Translations under genes and position numbers: made by a program
Part shown: positions 21,236 through 28,931 of the stretch, in pieces
Position numbering within the stretch: position 1 is the stretch's first letter
Layout of the letters: every line of letters starts with the position of its first letter
Notes under the pieces: model-generated
Database searches by the model: none
What the model saw: only the letters and a program-made list of their open reading frames with translations
What the model was told of the DNA's origin: nothing
Virus record (IMG/VR): IMGVR_UViG_3300010158_000019
Span: 1-32,982 of that record
Source: a virus
DNA length: 32,982 nucleotides
Direction: 5' to 3' (one strand)

Positions 21236-21403
21236 TTATTTAGATTTTTTTATGTAATAACGGATAGCAAATAAACCTGCAACAATACTTACACAGCTAG
21301 CAGCTAACGTAAATATTGGCTGAATAGATGTGATACTTAGGTATGTTCCTAATGCAGAAATTAAAACCAATATTTTTCCTGCAAAAGTGTCTTGATGTTG
21401 CAT
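21236..21403 (-). CDS. Two-segment membrane protein, candidate holin, 55 aa
   Basis: MQHQDTFAGKILVLISALGTYLSITSIQPIFTLAASCVSIVAGLFAIRYYIKKSK: two hydrophobic segments (about 10-25 and 30-49) joined by a short turn, with a basic C-terminus, the outline of a small class II holin. The ATG is 2 nt before the fibre-gene stop and its own stop is followed after one base by the next ATG. It fills an otherwise empty gap in the lysis cassette. Confidence 0.7.
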   Translation of the reverse strand: MQHQDTFAGKILVLISALGTYLSITSIQPIFTLAASCVSIVAGLFAIRYYIKKSK

Positions 21404-21404
21404 T

Positions 21405-23453
21405 TTATTTACTTAAAATTTTTTCTAATTCTTTAACCCTTGCCTCAAGTTGTTGAATAGCTTTAACCATTGCAACATATATGGCTTCGCTTTCAAGTCC
21501 TAATTTACTTTCAAGATTTTCAGGATCTAATTTTCTAACTATTTTAGGCATTATGTTTTGTACATCTTGAGCAATAAAACCATATTTTAAATATGTTTTA
21601 GTACTATCTGAATTATAATAATAAGTTTTAGGTTTTAATTTTAATATTTCATTTAACCCATAAGGTATATCTTCTATATTATTTTTTAAACTACTATCAG
21701 ATGGATTAGTAGAAGTAAGTACACCTGAATTACTATAAACTATTCCAGTTGCTAATGATGACAAAGTAACATTACCATTACCTTTTACATTAAATAAAGA
21801 ACCTCCACCAATCCCATTTTCTACTTGTAAAATAATTTCTCCACTTGCTAATGTAGTTCTATTTGTTGAACCATTCCATTTATATCCAATAAAATCAATA
21901 CATGGAGCTGTTGGTGATGTACCACCTTGATAACCTATAAATGCTAATGGTATGCTTGTATTTACACCACTTCCCGTAAATCCAGCATATTGAATGCCTC
22001 CATTTGTTCCACTATATGGTCCTGTAAATGCCATTGTCGTACTACTTATAGCTGGATTAAATGTTACACTTGAATAATTAGGTGTAGTAGCATCTGCATC
22101 ATTCATTTGCCAAGTTGGATTTTGACCAGCTGTGGGTGTAGTTATGTTAATATATGGAGTTTGAATGCTATTAGAAAATATATTTGTATTAGTCCAAGTA
22201 TAGTTTTTAGTAGTATCTATTCCTATTGTTCCTGTTGTTGTTATTGGAGAAGTACCAGTAATACCACGACCTAAAGTAATGCTTGTTACTGTTCCTGTTC
22301 CTTTTGTAGATACATTGGTATTAACACTATCAATCTTTTTTTGTAATAACAATTTAGTCGCTAAAATAGCAGTATCAGCAGTTATAGTTCCGCTTGTTGT
22401 AATAGTACCACCACTTAAACCATTACCAGCGGCAACGCTTGTTACAGTACCAGCTCCTAAATTAATTCTAGCCGAATCAGCTGTAGTAGCACCAGTGCCA
22501 CCTCTATTTATTGCTACTTTAACCCCGTTCCAAGTTGCAGAAGTTATTGAACCTGCATAATCAAATGTGTTTGTTGACCAACTTACATTTGATGGTGCTT
22601 GCGAATGTGCATCCCAACTACCAGCAGCAGTTTGATTATCTATCAATTCTATAATTACATTAGCACCTGATGGAATAGATTTAACTAAAGTATTTGAATT
22701 ATTATTAACTGTTATAGCACCTTGACTTTGATTATTATTAAATGTAAATAATGCTCCTAGTGGTAATGTTTGAGCATTCGGAAGTTTAATTGTTTGCCCA
22801 TCTCTACCAGTAACTAAATAATATGGCGTTGAATTAACTGTTAATATTATTGGAGTTGAAGTTGCATCTATTGAAGTAAATCCATTAAAGAAATTGTTTG
22901 CACTAACATTATTGCTACCATAACTGCTATAAGGTACATAGCCAGTTAATGATGCACTTGTTAAATATGCTTTTGGATTACTTGAATAAGGATAATAACC
23001 ACTAGCACTTGAGTCTGATTTATTTAATTTTAAATTTATTCTATTACTTAATGAAGCAGTGTCAACTTTTCTTAAATAAGGAGTTAACATTGCAGCTGTA
23101 TCAGTATATTTCACACGCAAATTAATTCTGTTGCTTAATGATGTACTATCAAATGGTACTGGAGTATTTGCTAGAATAGCACTATCAACTTGATTCTTTC
23201 GATAATATCTAACTAAAAAAGCAGTATCTGTTGTGCTTATTGGATTCCATTTAATCCCACTCCAAGCAAAACAAGTTGCTCCTATTTGTGCAATTCCTAA
23301 CTTATTATTTACAGTATCCGTTGGAAGTATCAACCCGCCTCTAAATTTGCCACGTTGCCAATTCCAGCCATAATCAACACTTTTAAAATATTTAGTTGTG
23401 TCTTGAGCAAATGCTACACCCCAACACATCAATAATGCTAAAACTAATCTCAT
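21405..23453 (-). CDS. Tail fibre-like protein with S74 chaperone end and apparent signal peptide
   Basis: 682 aa. The N-terminus MRLVLALLMCWGVAFA-QDTT looks like a type I signal peptide with an AFA cleavage site (after residue 16). The middle has repeated fibre-like units (SNRINLR/K repeats; GTVTSVAAGNGLSGG and GTVTSITLGRGITG). The C-terminus has SDSSLKNNIEDIPYGL and YGFIAQDVQNIMP, the peptidase S74 intramolecular chaperone, with the Ser-x4-Lys dyad that trims itself after trimer folding, then a coiled coil. The start overlaps the previous stop (ATGA). Probable receptor-binding fibre; the signal peptide is odd for a virion protein. Confidence 0.85.
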   Translation of the reverse strand: MRLVLALLMCWGVAFAQDTTKYFKSVDYGWNWQRGKFRGGLILPTDTVNNKLGIAQIGATCFAWSGIKWNPISTTDTAFLVRYYRKNQVDSAILANTPVPFDSTSLSNRINLRVKYTDTAAMLTPYLRKVDTASLSNRINLKLNKSDSSASGYYPYSSNPKAYLTSASLTGYVPYSSYGSNNVSANNFFNGFTSIDATSTPIILTVNSTPYYLVTGRDGQTIKLPNAQTLPLGALFTFNNNQSQGAITVNNNSNTLVKSIPSGANVIIELIDNQTAAGSWDAHSQAPSNVSWSTNTFDYAGSITSATWNGVKVAINRGGTGATTADSARINLGAGTVTSVAAGNGLSGGTITTSGTITADTAILATKLLLQKKIDSVNTNVSTKGTGTVTSITLGRGITGTSPITTTGTIGIDTTKNYTWTNTNIFSNSIQTPYINITTPTAGQNPTWQMNDADATTPNYSSVTFNPAISSTTMAFTGPYSGTNGGIQYAGFTGSGVNTSIPLAFIGYQGGTSPTAPCIDFIGYKWNGSTNRTTLASGEIILQVENGIGGGSLFNVKGNGNVTLSSLATGIVYSNSGVLTSTNPSDSSLKNNIEDIPYGLNEILKLKPKTYYYNSDSTKTYLKYGFIAQDVQNIMPKIVRKLDPENLESKLGLESEAIYVAMVKAIQQLEARVKELEKILSK

Positions 23454-24184
23454 ATTTTATTTCTATTTAATATTTGTAATACTTGCTCAGGTTGCAATTC
23501 ATAATCAAACGTTATTTGCCCTGTAGTATCATTGAATGAATACATTGTAGGATCGAGTAATTTATCCCCTTGAAACACGCTTAAAATACCCCTATTTATT
23601 AATGCTGCTATAGTTACATTGTAACCCTCAGAACCAGTGCAAGTGTAAACAGTATTTGCAATATATTTTGCATCGTACCACATAGGAACTCCGCTGCTGT
23701 CTGTTGGGCTTTCAAAAGTTATATTTTGTGCAGGAACTTGACAACGATCCGAACCATAAGCAGTAGCAATTTGAACATCTAAACTTACACCAGCATTCAT
23801 ATCTTGCAACTTATATTTGCTAATATCAAAATTGTTGTCTGTTGAAATAAACCACGAATTTTGATAATTGCTAAAATTAAGCATAGCCATGTAGTCCTGT
23901 GCAATAGAAGCTAAATCACTTTTGATTTCAAATTCATTCAAACTGCTATCTGTTGCAATATCCATCAAATCCAAAAAATGAAAAGTAAAATTATAATAAA
24001 TCATTTTATCAACTTTACTAATTTTACCAGTAGGATTTAACTCAACAAAGCAAGCTGGATATGTAATATCCCCATGTGCTAAAAACTGCTCAATGTCACC
24101 AATATAAAAATATTTAATTTGCGAGTGACTTTGTGCTAGTGTTTGCAGTCTGTATATTATTTGCTTTAGTGTTAGTGGTATCAT
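23450..24184 (-). CDS. Putative tail-terminator/neck-type structural protein, 244 aa
   Basis: MIPLTLKQIIYRLQTLAQSHSQIKYFYIGDIEQFLAHGDITYPACFVELNPTG...: the N-terminal 120 residues have the helix-plus-strand outline of tail-completion proteins. The C-terminal half (CQVPAQNITFESPTDSSGVPMW...FDYELQPEQVLQIL) looks like an appended beta domain. It lies after the connector gene and before the fibre. Assignment is from position and general resemblance. Confidence 0.6.
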   Translation of the reverse strand: MIPLTLKQIIYRLQTLAQSHSQIKYFYIGDIEQFLAHGDITYPACFVELNPTGKISKVDKMIYYNFTFHFLDLMDIATDSSLNEFEIKSDLASIAQDYMAMLNFSNYQNSWFISTDNNFDISKYKLQDMNAGVSLDVQIATAYGSDRCQVPAQNITFESPTDSSGVPMWYDAKYIANTVYTCTGSEGYNVTIAALINRGILSVFQGDKLLDPTMYSFNDTTGQITFDYELQPEQVLQILNRNKI

Positions 24185-24245
24185 TTTGTTTTGCTAAGTA
24201 AACCTTTAATTTTTCTATAGTTTTTTTACTAATTCCTTTGCTCAT
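24114..24245 (-). CDS. Possible 43-aa small ORF overlapping the next gene
   Basis: MSKGISKKTIEKLKVYLAKQNDTTNTKANNIQTANTSTKSLAN. The ATG follows the connector stop by one base (TAATATG), the usual coupling here, and the front is helical and basic. It overlaps the 244-aa gene by 71 nt in another frame, which weakens the case. If absent, 24185-24246 is simply a short spacer. Confidence 0.4.
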   Translation of the reverse strand: MSKGISKKTIEKLKVYLAKQNDTTNTKANNIQTANTSTKSLAN

Positions 24246-24246
24246 A

Positions 24247-24849
24247 TTATGGGTTATAATTTGGATAAGGTAATATATTCGCCCTTGTCTTTTGGTTACT
24301 ACGTCTTGAATAACCATCTTTAGGGAAGTCATTTTCATCACCTAAATAAATTGGTGTAGTATAAGAAGTACGATCAGGGAACACAGTATCAATGCCACCA
24401 GTAACATTTACATATTCAGGATATAGACCTCCATTCTGTAATATATATAATCTTGCTCTCTTCATATAATGCTCAGCACGTTGCTTATATTTACTCTTTA
24501 ACAAGTTAATTTCTAATAAGTTTGGATTAGTTGACTTATCAGCGTTAGTAGTAGTTAATCCAGTATTCCAAATCTGATAATTAATGCTTCCAATAACTTC
24601 GCTTACAACTAGCCAACACATCGCATCTATTAGATAACTATCAACTAAAGTCTTATAATTACCAGCTAAAGTATTAGCAGCAATATCATTTTGTAATTTT
24701 ACAAATAATTTGCTCCCTAACATTGGCATCATTACCATATCCTGAATAGTTTTGATTTCAGGATAAATAAGCTTATCATCAACATTTGAATGTAGTGCTG
24801 TTCTGTCTTTTACAACGCTAGGCATTACAAGTAAAGTATTAGCACTCAT
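24247..24849 (-). CDS. Head-tail connector-like protein, 200 aa
   Basis: MSANTLLVMPSVVKDRTALHSNVDDKLIYPEIKTIQDMVMMPMLGSKLFVKLQND... matches a family common next to portals in Bacteroidota phages, with an all-helical first half like gp6-type adaptors (VDDKLIYPEIK..QD..M.P.LG..L). Ends PYPNYNP. It follows the portal by one base, consistent with a neck-ring role. Confidence 0.7.
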   Translation of the reverse strand: MSANTLLVMPSVVKDRTALHSNVDDKLIYPEIKTIQDMVMMPMLGSKLFVKLQNDIAANTLAGNYKTLVDSYLIDAMCWLVVSEVIGSINYQIWNTGLTTTNADKSTNPNLLEINLLKSKYKQRAEHYMKRARLYILQNGGLYPEYVNVTGGIDTVFPDRTSYTTPIYLGDENDFPKDGYSRRSNQKTRANILPYPNYNP

Positions 24850-24850
24850 A

Positions 24851-26890
24851 TTATTTATTTTTCTTTATTACTGCATTAGCAACCCATTCATGTCTGCAAT
24901 GTGCTTCTATTGTTCCGTTATTATTCCAAAATCCTCCAGCTGCTTTAAATACGTTATACCCTAATCTTTGCGAAATGTTTTGAATATCTTTTCTGCTCCA
25001 CATTCTACTCGATGAAAGTCCAACCATCTTTTTACAGAATGGTCTTGATGTTGGTAAAATATCAGCACCACTTACATCTTTTCGTTTTTCATAAGTGTAA
25101 AATATTTCAATCTTAGGAAGTTCAAATTTTGGAGTTTTTACAATTACTTTTATGATGCCACTTTCAGCACGTTCTATAATTTTATACTCGATAAATTTTT
25201 TTAAAATATCATCTATTACTTCAATAGGTTGATTTGTTGCTTGTGCTATTTCTTCATTGCTAAGTTTATTATTGTTTTGTAATAAGTCTTTAACTTGCTG
25301 CTCTAAATCATTTAATTCTATTGCAGCATCAAAAGCAAGTTTAATGTCAAAACTATCATCATCATAATAAGATGTTGACTTAATAAAGTTGTATCCACTA
25401 CGTTCGCTACCAAATTCTAAAAAAGCCAAATCAATATCTTTCTCATCACTTGAAAATTTAGTATCTAAAGTAGTAGGGTTATCATCAACTCCCAAATAAT
25501 TATTTATGTCCTCATCTGTAAACCCAAAGCCTTTAAGTTGAATTGCAGCTTGTGCTTTGCTTAGTTTGCCTTGTGTGAATAATCTGCTAATTCTCATTAG
25601 TGCCTGCTGCTGCCTGCCAGTAATATTAACAAGTGTATCATTTGTTAATGCAGTTGGTGTAGTTGCAGTAACTGTTCCATTTGATGTAGTATATTCAACT
25701 CCGTATTTGCTGCCATCAATTCCCAACTTTTCAAATACCCATTCTTTTGGTAACATTTCTTTAAAGTCAACTGGATTGATATCAACCCCTACTGGTTCAA
25801 TGTCTTTTATCTTAAACTTAGCAACTATACCATTACATGATGCAAAGTATGACATCAAGTCTTCAAATTGCTTTTGTTTAGCAGTAGCATAGGTATTTTT
25901 AAATGTATCAAATGCAATCTTTAATTCGGTTGCACTTCCTAATTTCCCCTCCTGTTGTATGCCGAAAAGTAACGGATGTGAAACGCTGTGACCGGCAAAA
26001 ATATTTTGTGTAATTAAATTATCTATTCTGCTAAAATCTTCTTTTGTTAAATCACTCGCCCCTAAATCATTTACTTCAGGTGCTTGTGTTTTGTCGTCAT
26101 TAAAAGTGATCATAACAGTTTCACCCTCACCACCAGTAAACTTATTCTTAACCCTTTGCTCAATGTCACGTTTTAAAGTTTCGTCTGCTGGTTGACCATT
26201 GAAAAAACTAATCATTTTTGAAGCACTAAAACCAGTTAATGCCTTAGTCAATGTAGCTTTACTAACTTCTATATCACTCTCAATCCAATTACAACATGCA
26301 ACCCAACTAGGTAGAGGATAAACTTTAACCCCTGGTCTATACTCCTTAAAATAAAATATAGTAGCTTTATCTGTTATTGTTGGATTAAATGCATCAAATT
26401 TTTGCACCTTTTCTGTGTAGTTTTTCCAATCCTTTTTATATTCAAAACTACTATTTTCATAATCAGTTCTTACATTATTAAATGTAAGGTTAAACCAATT
26501 AAAACCGCCACCCATTTTTGGGATGGCTTGAAGTGCAAAACCACCAAAAATTTCAGTATCTAAAATAGCATTTTTTGCCACAGTATTCCAATCATCTCCA
26601 AAATCATTTGCTGCTGCTAAAAAAGTTAGTGCTGCTGTATTAGTTAGATCTACTGGAGTGAAACCATTTCCGAAAATATAAACTACTTTACCATTTATAA
26701 TTGCACTATGCTTCGAAGATTTATTGAATAATGTTATTAAATAATCTCCATAGTCATCCTTTGCACCATACTTAACTATCCCACCAGTTAAAGGTTTTTT
26801 GAAAGTAGGGATAACGCTATCAGCAAAATTAAATTTTCGCTTTACAAATTCTATTTCAGTAAAATTTTTTGTCTTAGCCATTGTAACCAT
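24851..26890 (-). CDS. Portal protein with MuF-like C-terminal region
   Basis: 679 aa. Residues about 30-410 read as a portal: a stem-like helix, FSASKMISFFNGQP, and then DLTKEDFSRIDNLITQNIFAGHSVSHPLLFGIQQEGKLGSATELKIAFDTF, a typical clip/wing segment. Residues 510-590 contain a winged-helix-like stretch. The last 80 (PTSRPFCKKMVGLSSSRMWSRKDIQNISQRLGYNVFKAAGGFWNNNGTIEAHCRHEW) resemble the Cys/His end of MuF minor head proteins. The portal forms the DNA channel. ATG 26881 is an alternative start. Confidence 0.85.
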   Translation of the reverse strand: MVTMAKTKNFTEIEFVKRKFNFADSVIPTFKKPLTGGIVKYGAKDDYGDYLITLFNKSSKHSAIINGKVVYIFGNGFTPVDLTNTAALTFLAAANDFGDDWNTVAKNAILDTEIFGGFALQAIPKMGGGFNWFNLTFNNVRTDYENSSFEYKKDWKNYTEKVQKFDAFNPTITDKATIFYFKEYRPGVKVYPLPSWVACCNWIESDIEVSKATLTKALTGFSASKMISFFNGQPADETLKRDIEQRVKNKFTGGEGETVMITFNDDKTQAPEVNDLGASDLTKEDFSRIDNLITQNIFAGHSVSHPLLFGIQQEGKLGSATELKIAFDTFKNTYATAKQKQFEDLMSYFASCNGIVAKFKIKDIEPVGVDINPVDFKEMLPKEWVFEKLGIDGSKYGVEYTTSNGTVTATTPTALTNDTLVNITGRQQQALMRISRLFTQGKLSKAQAAIQLKGFGFTDEDINNYLGVDDNPTTLDTKFSSDEKDIDLAFLEFGSERSGYNFIKSTSYYDDDSFDIKLAFDAAIELNDLEQQVKDLLQNNNKLSNEEIAQATNQPIEVIDDILKKFIEYKIIERAESGIIKVIVKTPKFELPKIEIFYTYEKRKDVSGADILPTSRPFCKKMVGLSSSRMWSRKDIQNISQRLGYNVFKAAGGFWNNNGTIEAHCRHEWVANAVIKKNK

Positions 26891-27257
26891 TGTAAGTTGT
26901 TATAGGCTGATAGCCTTTGAATATATCCGCTGCTGTTTGCTTTAAAACCATTTTACCACGTTCAACTAAATTAAGTCCTGTAGTATCTGTATTTGTGCTG
27001 CTTGCTTGCTCATAAATATAGTATTGATATTGCCCTGCGTCTGCTAGTGCAAATATAGTCGAACTATTAAAAGTAAATGAGTTAAATCTATTCTTAAAAT
27101 TACTTGCATCATCAGCACTATTCACAATTTTAGTAACTGTAAATTCAGGAGTAGTTGACTTGAAAACAAATAAATAGTAAGGGTTATTTAATGTCCTACT
27201 TTCTTCAAGTGTTACAATTACAATATCTGCTGTATTATCTTTTGAAAGTACTATCAT
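26874..27257 (-). CDS. Conserved-type structural protein, 127 aa
   Basis: MIVLSKDNTADIVIVTLEESRTLNNPYYLFVFKSTTPEFTVTKIVNSADDASNFKNRFNSFTF...QYQYYIYEQAS...VERGKMVL: an immunoglobulin-like beta pattern. I recall the 'TL.E..TL.NPYYLF' and 'Y.iYEQ' strings from Bacteroidota phage structural genes of unknown role. Its ATG directly follows the U-tract of a terminator-like hairpin, so its expression is probably lower than that of the capsid and tube genes upstream. Confidence 0.65.
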   Translation of the reverse strand: MIVLSKDNTADIVIVTLEESRTLNNPYYLFVFKSTTPEFTVTKIVNSADDASNFKNRFNSFTFNSSTIFALADAGQYQYYIYEQASSTNTDTTGLNLVERGKMVLKQTAADIFKGYQPITTYNGYNG

Positions 27258-27290
27258 AAAAAAAAAGCGTGGCGTTATTATTCGCCACGC
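27258..27290 (-). terminator. Leftward intrinsic terminator abutting a start codon
   Basis: GCGTGGCG (27267-27274) and CGCCACGC (27283-27290) form a perfect 8-bp GC-rich stem with an 8-nt loop. On the minus strand nine T's (27258-27266) follow immediately, and the next base is the A of the ATG at 27257. Probably a partial terminator setting dosage below the capsid/tube genes. Confidence 0.88.
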
Positions 27291-27320
27291 CTTGTAAAGT
27301 TATTCTAAAATATTTTATTA

Positions 27321-27839
27321 CTATGCTCCTACTGTTCCAAGTGCAGCAAATGAAGTTGAATCAACCTTTGAAGCAAATACTTTTTCTTCTCCTACTAATG
27401 TAACTTCATAACCATTTCTATCACCTAACTTAATACCAGTCTTTGCATCAGCTTGTGTCGCTTTTAATCCGAAATCAACGCCATAAATCCAAGGAGTACC
27501 ATTATTATCAACTGCAACTGCAACTAATAAATTTTGAAATAATAACTCCAATTCGTTACGCAAAGAAACTGATAATTTATTGATAGGGAATTTGATAGTT
27601 TGAGTTACCATGTTAGTTCCATTCTCTCTACTTCCTGCTTTGCTTTCAGTAACGTCTGCTGTTTGATGTATCAATTCATACTTCCAAAACTTCTTTCCTA
27701 CAGCCTTAGTAATAGTAGTTGTGATACCAGCAGTTATTGAAACTGTTACATTCGCTTTCTCGATGAAGTAAAGTTCTTTGACACCACCGAACGAATCATT
27801 GCAATCTAATGAATAATTTTGTGTTAATGCACAAGCCAT
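27321..27839 (-). CDS. Candidate major tail tube-like structural protein, 172 aa
   Basis: MACALTQNYSLDCNDSFGGVKELYFIEKANVTVSITAGITTTITKAVGKKFWKYELIHQTADVTESK...NKLSVSLRNELELLFQNLLVAVAVDNNGTPWIYG...GDRNGYEVTLVGEEKVFA. The pattern of strands and the 'DRNGYE(V/L)T..G.E' ending recur in tail-tube-like proteins of Bacteroidota phages. It directly follows the capsid gene and precedes a strong terminator, as expected for an abundant virion protein. A tail tube is my best guess; other structural roles are possible. Confidence 0.65.
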   Translation of the reverse strand: MACALTQNYSLDCNDSFGGVKELYFIEKANVTVSITAGITTTITKAVGKKFWKYELIHQTADVTESKAGSRENGTNMVTQTIKFPINKLSVSLRNELELLFQNLLVAVAVDNNGTPWIYGVDFGLKATQADAKTGIKLGDRNGYEVTLVGEEKVFASKVDSTSFAALGTVGA

Positions 27840-27853
27840 ATTTATATAATTAT

Positions 27854-27873
27854 GGGGAGTTGTTACACTCCCC
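27854..27873 (-). other. Stable hairpin between capsid and tube genes
   Basis: GGGGAGT (27854-27860) and ACTCCCC (27867-27873) form a perfect 7-bp stem with a 6-nt loop. No U-tract follows leftward. It ends 14 nt before the ATG at 27839. Likely an mRNA-stabilising or translation-related hairpin. Confidence 0.6.
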
Positions 27874-27886
27874 TAGTTAGTTAATA

Positions 27887-28909
27887 TTATCCTACGTAAA
27901 GAACGTTGAACTTTTGATTTACAACGTGAGCAGCGATAGTCATGTTGTTTTTAATGAACATGTCCTCTCTGTTAAAAGCTATCTTATCAAGTTGTACTTT
28001 GTTAATGTCAGACTTCAAATCAGTACACCAAATTAAGTGTGATTTCAAAGCACAGATAACTACGTTCTCAGGAGTTGGTACAAACACAATCATTAAACCA
28101 TTGAAGTAGAAGCTATCCATATTTGGACTAATATCAAAAGGCTTTTTGTAGTCAGTAGTTACGTTGTTCGCTTGAATCAACATTTGCTTATGGCTCTTAG
28201 GAGCATAAATCAAAGGCATTTCAGAACCAGTCAAAACTACTGCGGGTATTGCTGCATACACCTTATCATATTCTGCCTTGATTGTACTTGCTGATATGGT
28301 TGTGCCTGCCACCTTAATTCTAGTTCCTACGCCTGCTGTTGCAGTTGCATTTGAACTATTGTAAATCATCTTAGCAAGGATACCATCAGTTTGTGATGCT
28401 GTTAAAGCTGCAACTGCTGTCTTTTCTGCTGCACCTACTGAAGTGTTAGCAGTACCTGCTGTTAAAGCTGCAACTGCTGTTTTTGTTGCACTTGTTACAC
28501 CAGTCCAAAATTCTTTCTCAGCAGCATAAGAAACTTGCTTTGCATATAACCCACCAATAACAATTCTTTCAAATTCGTTACTAAAAACTTCCCAAGCACC
28601 TGATGGCAAATCTCTTTTGAAACGTGAGAAACGAATAGTATTAGGATCAAACTCTTGGTAGAATTGAGTTTTAACTGGAGTTACTGCTACATCAAATGCA
28701 GTCAATGAACCTGCACTTGTTGGAATACCACTAGTGTAAGCTTGTAGAGTAGCTGTTGCAGTTGCTTCTGTAAAAATAGTTTCTGCTTTTACATCTTCTT
28801 CAAAAGTTACTAAACTTTTGTTGATAGTGTCATTTTGAAATAGTATTTCTTCTACTACCGGCTCGGCTGCTACGCCACGAATGTCAACGATATTGTATGA
28901 TATTGCCAT
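27887..28909 (-). CDS. Major capsid protein
   Basis: 340 aa: MAISYNIVDIRGVAAEPVVEEILFQNDTINKSLVTFEEDVKAETIFTE..., then FYQEFDPNTIRFSRFKRDLPSGAWEVFSNEFERIVIGGLYAKQVSYAAEKEFW, IYAPKSHKQMLIQANN and MTIAAHVVNQKFNVLY. These match the helical spine, A-domain and P-loop order of HK97-fold capsid proteins in Bacteroidota phages. It follows protease and scaffold genes, the classical head order. An insertion at about 145-180 contains an Ala/Thr-rich 20-residue repeat. HK97 fold is inferred. Confidence 0.85.
   Translation of the reverse strand: MAISYNIVDIRGVAAEPVVEEILFQNDTINKSLVTFEEDVKAETIFTEATATATLQAYTSGIPTSAGSLTAFDVAVTPVKTQFYQEFDPNTIRFSRFKRDLPSGAWEVFSNEFERIVIGGLYAKQVSYAAEKEFWTGVTSATKTAVAALTAGTANTSVGAAEKTAVAALTASQTDGILAKMIYNSSNATATAGVGTRIKVAGTTISASTIKAEYDKVYAAIPAVVLTGSEMPLIYAPKSHKQMLIQANNVTTDYKKPFDISPNMDSFYFNGLMIVFVPTPENVVICALKSHLIWCTDLKSDINKVQLDKIAFNREDMFIKNNMTIAAHVVNQKFNVLYVG
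28397..28480. repeat. Tandem 60-nt duplication inside the capsid gene
   Basis: A 24-bp stretch at 28397-28420 recurs exactly at 28457-28480, giving a 60-nt (20-codon) period. The protein shows KTAVAALTA twice. The rest of the unit has diverged, so the duplication is not brand new. Confidence 0.8.
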
Positions 28910-28931
28910 TTGTTATTTGTTTTTTTTATTA

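Noticed and set aside
22279-22560. Plus-strand frame opposite the tail fibre
   Set aside because: Val/Pro/Leu-rich translation mirrors the repetitive fibre codons; no independent support.
25557-25892. Plus-strand open frame opposite the portal gene
   Set aside because: Antisense to a well-supported portal, with no coupled neighbours or leader.
27258-27320. A third kissing-loop element before the 127-aa gene
   Set aside because: The terminator hairpin is strong, but its 8-nt loop has no complementary hairpin loop in the upstream 60 nt.
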